From NCBI GenBank assembly GCA_044341025.1, contig JBIISM010000003.1, positions 62,001 to 126,000 of the forward strand: a stretch of DNA of 64,000 nucleotides, read 5' to 3'. The position numbers and the translations under genes are program-made. Under the pieces are notes generated by a model. That model made no database searches and was not told the origin of the DNA. It saw nothing but the letters and a program-made list of their open reading frames with translations. This document shows positions 59,079 to 64,000 of the stretch, piece by piece. The first letter of the stretch is position 1; every line of letters starts with the position of its first letter. Origin of the DNA: JABMMZ01 sp044341025. Its GTDB lineage: Bacteria; Bacteroidota; Bacteroidia; NS11-12g; UBA955.

Positions 59079-60481
59079 AACAGTCAATTTTAGATATAAT
59101 TTACATGATTGGTGCCGTGGGTTTCATATTCGGCATTAAAATGTTGGGCAATCCTGAAAAAGCTAAAAAAGGAAATCTTATCGCTGCCTTTGGTATGGGC
59201 TTGGCTATTTTTGGTACTATATTTTTATACGAGCACAATGGCAAACCTCTGAATAATTACGTTTGGATTTTCGGTGGTCTAATTGTTGGGACAGTTATAG
59301 GAACAATGATGGCAAAAAAAGTCAAAATGACTGGAATGCCACAAATGGTGTCTTTCTTCAACGGCATGGGTGGTGCTTGTGCAGCTTTAATCTCCTTGGT
59401 AGAATTTAATCATTTATCACATGAAGGAGATTTCACTCAAGCGCCTGTATTAAAATTAATCATCATTTTCCTAGGCCTTATTATCGGTTCAATATCTTTT
59501 GCCGGCAGTATGATTGCTTTTGGAAAATTAGATGAGAAGATAAAAGATAAAACCCTACCACTTCAACAAGTAATTAATGTTGGACTAATGGTGGTTTTGT
59601 TAGGAATTGCTTTCGCCGCTTCTTTCGGACTTATCTCAAACCCAATGGTTCTATATTTATTATTGGTTTTGTCATTAATTTACGGCGTGCTATTCGTGAT
59701 GCCAATAGGTGGTGCTGATATGCCAGTGGTAATCTCTTTATTAAACTCCTTCACGGGAGTAGCTGCAGCAATGGGCGGATTTTTATACGACAACAAGGTT
59801 ATGTTGTTTGGCGGTATCTTAGTTGGTAGCGCTGGTACATTGTTAACGGTTGTAATGTGTAAAGCCATGAACAGATCTTTAACCAATGTTCTGATTGGTA
59901 ATTTTGGTGGCGGATCTGCAGCAGCAGGAGAAGGCAAAGAAATAACAGGAAGTGTTAAAGAAATTAGCAAAACAGACGCTGCTGTTTTAATGAAATACAG
60001 CAAGAAAGTGGTTATAGTGCCTGGTTATGGATTGGCTGTAGCACAAGCTCAGCACGTTTGTCATGAACTTGAACAAGTATTAGAAGAGGAAGGTGTTGAG
60101 GTAAAATATGCCATTCACCCGGTTGCTGGTCGTATGCCTGGTCACATGAATGTATTGCTTGCAGAAAGCAATGTGAGCTACGATAAATTAATTGAAATGG
60201 ACGACATCAACCCAGAATTTAAAACAACCGATGTTGTACTAATTGTTGGTGCAAACGACGTTGTTAATCCAGCAGCTAAAAACGATCCAAGTTCTCCAAT
60301 ATACGGCATGCCAATTTTAGAAGTAGAAGACGCTGCCCATACTATTGTTATGAAACGCAGTATGAAAGCTGGTTATGCAGGTATAGAAAATGAACTTTTC
60401 TACAGCAGTAAAAATAGCATGTTGTTTGGAGACGCTAAAAAGACCTTAACTGATTTGGTTACTGAACTTAAAAGTTTGTAA
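59075..60481 (+). CDS. pntB: NAD(P) transhydrogenase subunit beta
   Basis: Membrane domain plus NADP(H)-binding domain III, 468 residues. About nine transmembrane helices (to about 260), then GYGLAVAQAQHVCHEL (about 313-328), IHPVAGRMPGHMNVLLAE and VVLIVGANDVVNPAA, the typical dIII signatures, and the final MKRSMKAGYAGIENELFY. Normal family length. The enzyme uses the proton gradient to make NADPH from NADH. Followed by a terminator at 60497-60531. Confidence 0.96.
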   Translation: MKQSILDIIYMIGAVGFIFGIKMLGNPEKAKKGNLIAAFGMGLAIFGTIFLYEHNGKPLNNYVWIFGGLIVGTVIGTMMAKKVKMTGMPQMVSFFNGMGGACAALISLVEFNHLSHEGDFTQAPVLKLIIIFLGLIIGSISFAGSMIAFGKLDEKIKDKTLPLQQVINVGLMVVLLGIAFAASFGLISNPMVLYLLLVLSLIYGVLFVMPIGGADMPVVISLLNSFTGVAAAMGGFLYDNKVMLFGGILVGSAGTLLTVVMCKAMNRSLTNVLIGNFGGGSAAAGEGKEITGSVKEISKTDAAVLMKYSKKVVIVPGYGLAVAQAQHVCHELEQVLEEEGVEVKYAIHPVAGRMPGHMNVLLAESNVSYDKLIEMDDINPEFKTTDVVLIVGANDVVNPAAKNDPSSPIYGMPILEVEDAAHTIVMKRSMKAGYAGIENELFYSSKNSMLFGDAKKTLTDLVTELKSL

Positions 60482-60496
60482 CATTTAAGATATTAC

Positions 60497-60531
60497 AAAA
60501 AAGGCCGATACGAAAGTATTGGCTTTTTTTT
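60497..60531. terminator. Intrinsic terminator between pntB and the surface-repeat gene
   Basis: AAAAAAGGCCGATAC and GTATTGGCTTTTTT pair around a GAAA tetraloop, with A and T tracts on both sides, so it can act in both directions. Confidence 0.8.
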
Positions 60532-60553
60532 ATACAGCATGTTAAAATTCCAT

Positions 60554-62503
60554 TTATAAAAACCTAATCCCGAACTGAAATCCAGAAAACATTTTCTGTG
60601 CAAATCTTGCTTCATGTGTCCAAAATGCATCAGCTCCAAAGTTTTTAAAATGCTTGCTGTAATTGACATCATTTTTATCATTTAAAAGATGGTTCAATGA
60701 TCCAGAAGCAAATATAGACAAACCTTTGATGATTCTGTATTCTAAACCTAGATCAAGTCTGTTGTGCAAATTCAAATGGTCTGAACGAAAGTCTATAGTC
60801 ATATGCCTTGAACTTAATGCAGCATTGATGTAAAAATGCTTGCTTAATTTGATGTTTGAACCTAAACCATACCCATAGGTGATGATGGTTGCCGAATCAG
60901 AATTTAAACTTTGTGTATTGATTAACGCAATGCTGTGCAATTTCTCCATACCAGAGCGGTAAGCCAATCCGTTTTGTTTGGATTCGTTTAAACTAAATTC
61001 TATTTGATGCAGTCCATTTCTAACAAAATTAAAAATACCGAACATAAATCCATTAACCGTATCGGCAATGTTGACTATACCCAATTGCATGCCTTGCACT
61101 TTTCTCGCTATATTTAAAAACCCTGCCACTTGCATGCCTTTAATTTCATTGGCTACATTCATAAATCCAGCCGCCTGAAACAATTGCGATTTTCCGCCAC
61201 TTGCATTCATAAAACCTGCTACTTGAACCCCTTCGGTCCCTTTACTTAAATTCATAAACCCAGCAGCTTGTATGCCATGAATGCGTCTTGTTACATTCAT
61301 AAATCCTGCACCTTGTATGCCTTCCATTTCCATGGTGTTTAAATTCATAAATCCAGCCATTTGTATTCCATGCACAAATCCGTGGTTCATGTTGTAAAAA
61401 CCTGCACATTGAATGCCATTCATGCTGCTTAAATTGTGGTTAAAAAACCCTCCAAATTGAGCTCCGTTGACTTCGCCTCCTACAAGGTTACCAAAACCAG
61501 AAAACTGTGCCCCATGCATGTTTGATTTTAACACATTCAAAAAGCCTCCGAATTCTGCGCCATCCAAACTGCCATTATATCCTCCAATCAAATTAATCGA
61601 CAATTTATTTTGCACCAATCCACTTAAAATACCATTGGTTCCAATACCTGGCAACAAACTAATTTGCCAATCGCGCTGAAATGAATCGCGTATGTTTTTC
61701 TCATTAAGCTTTTGCACTGTACCCACAAACCATTTCCCCACGCGGGTATCTTCAACTTTAATTTTCTTGCTTACATTATTGGTATCACTCCATGCAATAA
61801 GAGTTTGAGTGCTGCTGTCTGTATTTAAAGTATCTGTAATGATAGGAGAAGCCACGAATGGGCTGTCAGTTTCGGTTTGTAATTCAGAAGGAAAAACAGA
61901 CTGCATACTCATGTGCATTTCTATTAAACCGTTGTTCTGAAATTTCACATTGATCAGAGTATCTCTATAGTCTTTCTTCGTATACTTAACGTAAATGCTT
62001 GGTGACTTACATACAACGGCCAAACGGTAGTAACCATAATCAGAGGAAACTGTACCAGAAAGCGTTTGCTTTTCATAAATACTACTGCCAACGATTCCGT
62101 CTCCACTTTGTGAATTTCTAATATACCCAGTAATTAAATAATTGTATTTATTAGACTGGCCTGTTTTATCATCTATCTGAGTGGTTTTAGCTACTGGTTT
62201 TTTCTGTAAAATTAAATGGGTTCCTATTTGTTGGTATACAATCTCATGGTTGAATAGCTGATCTAAAACTTCTCGAACACTGCGGTTTTCAGCCATTATA
62301 CTTACTATTTTATTTCCCTTTAATACATTGCTGTTGTAGGAGAAATGAAAGTTAGCAGTTTCTTCAATAATGCCAAGTGTTCTTGACATGGTCTGCTTAA
62401 TAACCTTGATTGATATTTTTCGCTCTAATATGGCTATATTACTTTGAGCAAAAAGCCCATCGAAATGGCTAAGCAAAGTCAAGCAAATGATTAATAGTCT
62501 CAT
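60554..62503 (-). CDS. STN-domain outer-membrane protein with LA_2272-type surface repeats
   Basis: A 649-residue exported protein. Order: signal peptide (1-19, ending FAQ), STN (secretin/TonB N-terminal) domain at about 28-100, a carboxypeptidase-regulatory-like beta domain at about 121-205, a low-complexity linker, about twelve repeats of 15-16 residues at 315-493 (consensus GxQxAGFxN), then a C-terminal region of likely barrel strands ending in FGIRFL. The repeats resemble LA_2272 surface repeats. The ATG overlaps the FecR stop as ATGA. Its position after a sigma/anti-sigma pair is normally held by a TonB receptor. Function unknown. Confidence 0.7.
   Translation of the reverse strand: MRLLIICLTLLSHFDGLFAQSNIAILERKISIKVIKQTMSRTLGIIEETANFHFSYNSNVLKGNKIVSIMAENRSVREVLDQLFNHEIVYQQIGTHLILQKKPVAKTTQIDDKTGQSNKYNYLITGYIRNSQSGDGIVGSSIYEKQTLSGTVSSDYGYYRLAVVCKSPSIYVKYTKKDYRDTLINVKFQNNGLIEMHMSMQSVFPSELQTETDSPFVASPIITDTLNTDSSTQTLIAWSDTNNVSKKIKVEDTRVGKWFVGTVQKLNEKNIRDSFQRDWQISLLPGIGTNGILSGLVQNKLSINLIGGYNGSLDGAEFGGFLNVLKSNMHGAQFSGFGNLVGGEVNGAQFGGFFNHNLSSMNGIQCAGFYNMNHGFVHGIQMAGFMNLNTMEMEGIQGAGFMNVTRRIHGIQAAGFMNLSKGTEGVQVAGFMNASGGKSQLFQAAGFMNVANEIKGMQVAGFLNIARKVQGMQLGIVNIADTVNGFMFGIFNFVRNGLHQIEFSLNESKQNGLAYRSGMEKLHSIALINTQSLNSDSATIITYGYGLGSNIKLSKHFYINAALSSRHMTIDFRSDHLNLHNRLDLGLEYRIIKGLSIFASGSLNHLLNDKNDVNYSKHFKNFGADAFWTHEARFAQKMFSGFQFGIRFL
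61025..61561 (-). repeat. Coding repeat array, about twelve 45-48-bp units
   Basis: Encodes the GxQxAGFxN repeats of the STN-domain protein. Units 4-10 are closest to each other; units 1-3 use GAEF/GAQF and units 11-12 are degenerate (GMQLGIVN, GFMFGIFN). Confidence 0.8.
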
Positions 62504-63468
62504 GGTGTACACCCCTTTCCTTCTATTATATAACAATTTTTCTTTTGATCCCAACGCACCTCAACATTCATGGTTGCTTTGATGACTTCCAATACATTCT
62601 CCAATTTTTCATTTTCAAAATTTGCACTCAGCTTACAGTCTTTTAATTCTTTTGCCAATACAATGGGTCTATCGCTATAATATTGATTCAAACTTTCTAC
62701 AACTTCATTCAATGACTGTTCGTTAAAATGTAAGGACTTGCTCACATAAGAAAATGCGTTCTCGTCTTTTATTTCTTCCTCTTTAATAAGATGCGATTGA
62801 AACTGATAATTTACAGCTTGATTGGCCACTAAAATACGTTCTCCATCTTGGCAACTGAATTTTACCTTACCTTCTTTCACTCTAACTTGAATACTTGAAG
62901 CAGATTTTCGCAATTCAAATTGAGTCCCGAGAACTGTTATCCTTGCTTGTCCTAGCTCAATTACAAATGGTTTAGATGCATCCTTAGCTACTTTAAAAAA
63001 GGCAGTTCCATTTTCCAATACCACGGTGCGCTGCGACTGAATAAATTCTTCTGGAAAAGAGAAATTTCCTTCTCTCAATATGACTTCAGTACCATCTCCC
63101 AATTTGTATTGAATATTTTGTTGCTTGTTGGCACTTAAATGCAGCATTGGTTCTTGTTTATACACATTGAACAAAGCAAGTGAAACACCGAGTAACAATA
63201 TCAAAGATGCAGCAGCAAGCCAAACCTTGCTTAGTGGAAATACCTTTGTATTTTTTTCTTGGCTAATTTGCGCATTTACCATGCTCCAAGCTTTGTCGAC
63301 ATCAATTTTCCCAAGTGGATTAATGGCTTTCGAATTGCTCCAAATGCGTTCATAATCTCGAAATATTTTTTCATTTTCCTCGGATGAATTTATCCAATTC
63401 TGTATAAGGGCATTTTCGTGTGCCTCTGTTTCACCGGCTAGGTGCTTTACAATTAATTCTTCGTTCAT
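62500..63468 (-). CDS. FecR-family anti-sigma factor with DUF4974 domain
   Basis: A 322-residue membrane anti-sigma factor: cytoplasmic N-terminal part (about 1-80), one transmembrane helix (82-100), periplasmic FecR domain (about 110-205, with FVIELGQARITVLGTQFELR split around 165-190) and a C-terminal DUF4974 domain (about 250-322) that resembles STN. In known systems the periplasmic part senses a loaded receptor. Starts 4 bp after the sigma factor stop and is coupled to the STN-protein gene. Confidence 0.92.
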   Translation of the reverse strand: MNEELIVKHLAGETEAHENALIQNWINSSEENEKIFRDYERIWSNSKAINPLGKIDVDKAWSMVNAQISQEKNTKVFPLSKVWLAAASLILLLGVSLALFNVYKQEPMLHLSANKQQNIQYKLGDGTEVILREGNFSFPEEFIQSQRTVVLENGTAFFKVAKDASKPFVIELGQARITVLGTQFELRKSASSIQVRVKEGKVKFSCQDGERILVANQAVNYQFQSHLIKEEEIKDENAFSYVSKSLHFNEQSLNEVVESLNQYYSDRPIVLAKELKDCKLSANFENEKLENVLEVIKATMNVEVRWDQKKNCYIIEGKGCTP

Positions 63469-63472
63469 GTTT

Positions 63473-64000
63473 TTACTTTTTGATAAAATAAATAATAACC
63501 AGTAGTATGGTTAAAAAGTCTGACAGATTGTGTCGCATTAACTTCAATGCTTTACCCATTTGGTTTTCTACTGTCTTAATCGAAATATTCAAAACATCTG
63601 CAATTTCTCTGTACTTTAAATCTTCGAATCTGCTCATACTAAATATCAATTTACATTGCTCTGGCAGTGTATTCAAAGCCTTTTCTATTCGTGTTTCTAG
63701 CTCTTTTAAGCTTTGATTTGACTGTATTTCGTTTTCTTGAATTTGTGACTGCTTCATGTGTAAATATTCCTCCTTAATTTTTTGATGTTTAATGGTGTTT
63801 AATGCTGAATGGTAAACCGATTTATACAGGTAAGATTTTAACGAGGTACTGATATGTATCTTCTCTCTTTTCTCCCACAATTGCACAAACACCAATTGAA
63901 CAATTTCCTCCGATTCATCTGTATCTTTTAACCACATGGAAGCATAACGACAAAGTCCTTCGTAATACTGCTTAAATACGGTTTCAAATTCAGAATGGTT
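63473..64000 (-). CDS. ECF-type RNA polymerase sigma factor (5' end outside window)
   Basis: FecI/RpoE-like sigma factor; 175 residues are visible and the frame stays open to position 64000 (NHSEFETVFKQYYEGLCRYA before MWLKDTDES), so an apparent ATG at 63937 is internal. Region 2 is represented by YYEGLCRYASMWLKDTDES..VQLVFVQLW, region 4 by LPEQCKLIFSMSRFEDLKYREIADVLNISIKTVENQMGKAL (split). The tail ends with a hydrophobic stretch (FLTILLVIIYFIKK), which is unusual for a soluble sigma factor. Followed by its FecR partner. Confidence 0.92.
   Translation of the reverse strand, partial: NHSEFETVFKQYYEGLCRYASMWLKDTDESEEIVQLVFVQLWEKREKIHISTSLKSYLYKSVYHSALNTIKHQKIKEEYLHMKQSQIQENEIQSNQSLKELETRIEKALNTLPEQCKLIFSMSRFEDLKYREIADVLNISIKTVENQMGKALKLMRHNLSDFLTILLVIIYFIKK

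Noticed and set aside
63473..63937. Complete sigma factor starting at ATG 63937
   Set aside because: The frame remains open and similar to sigma region 2 up to the window edge, so the gene is incomplete here.

Overview
The window is a low-GC chromosomal segment from a member of the Bacteroidota, probably a free-living Sphingobacteria/Chitinophagia-like lineage. Evidence for this: many genes are preceded by the Bacteroidota promoter signature TTG-N20-24-TAnnTTTG, Shine-Dalgarno sequences are scarce, one protein carries a type IX secretion (T9SS) C-terminal sorting domain, and family-typical genes are present (FecR/DUF4974 anti-sigma factor, STN-domain protein, DUF4249 and HmuY lipoproteins, three-gene transhydrogenase, Bacteroidota-type FtsL). 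No rRNA, CRISPR array, phage or complete insertion sequence was seen. Two tRNA-Leu genes are present.

Layout. 1-6866 (minus): division and cell-wall (dcw) cluster mraZ-rsmH-ftsL-ftsI-murE-mraY-murD (murD is cut by the window edge), with three MraZ boxes upstream. 7072-8780: a small accessory patch with a DUF4160-like gene, an antitoxin gene whose RelE-type toxin partner is broken by a roughly 600-bp element with 14-bp terminal inverted repeats, then 65-bp tandem repeats derived from the 3' end of an acyl-CoA dehydrogenase gene. 8757-26364: housekeeping genes (acyl-CoA dehydrogenase, lplA, xerD, an Omp28-like lipoprotein, dgkA, two tRNA-Leu, a GH3-family enzyme, tig-clpP-clpX, a Crp/Fnr regulator, recQ, two glycosyltransferases, mutL, rhomboid). 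26387-31698: rpiB-tatC, fabG, a GNAT-HExxH-coiled-coil gene cluster and a DUF4249-like lipoprotein. 31887-38168: dnaK with its own operator-like dyads, alkaline phosphatase, pabA/trpG and a long PurF homologue.

38169-49568: envelope polysaccharide genes. A GT2 glycosyltransferase pair and a GT-C-like membrane protein are followed by what looks like one eight-gene operon reading leftwards: nrnA, two FKBP-type prolyl isomerases, rmlB, rmlA, Wza-like exporter, Wzc-like tyrosine kinase and YwqE-like phosphatase. Every junction overlaps or is separated by at most 5 bp.

49698-56286: a heme-acquisition operon (T9SS-secreted HmuY-like protein, TonB-dependent receptor, HmuY lipoprotein) lies directly downstream of an OmpR-type two-component system, with a putative response-regulator box in front of the operon. 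A cytochrome b5-like gene is divergent from the kinase. 56373-60481: alanine dehydrogenase divergent from pntA1-pntA2-pntB. 60554-64000: an ECF sigma factor, a FecR anti-sigma factor and an unusual STN-domain protein with about twelve glycine/asparagine-rich surface repeats in the position usually taken by a TonB receptor.

The best candidates for follow-up are the heme/two-component region with its repeated box, the sigma/anti-sigma/surface-repeat operon, the TIR-bearing element in the toxin gene, and the nrnA-FKBP-polysaccharide operon.
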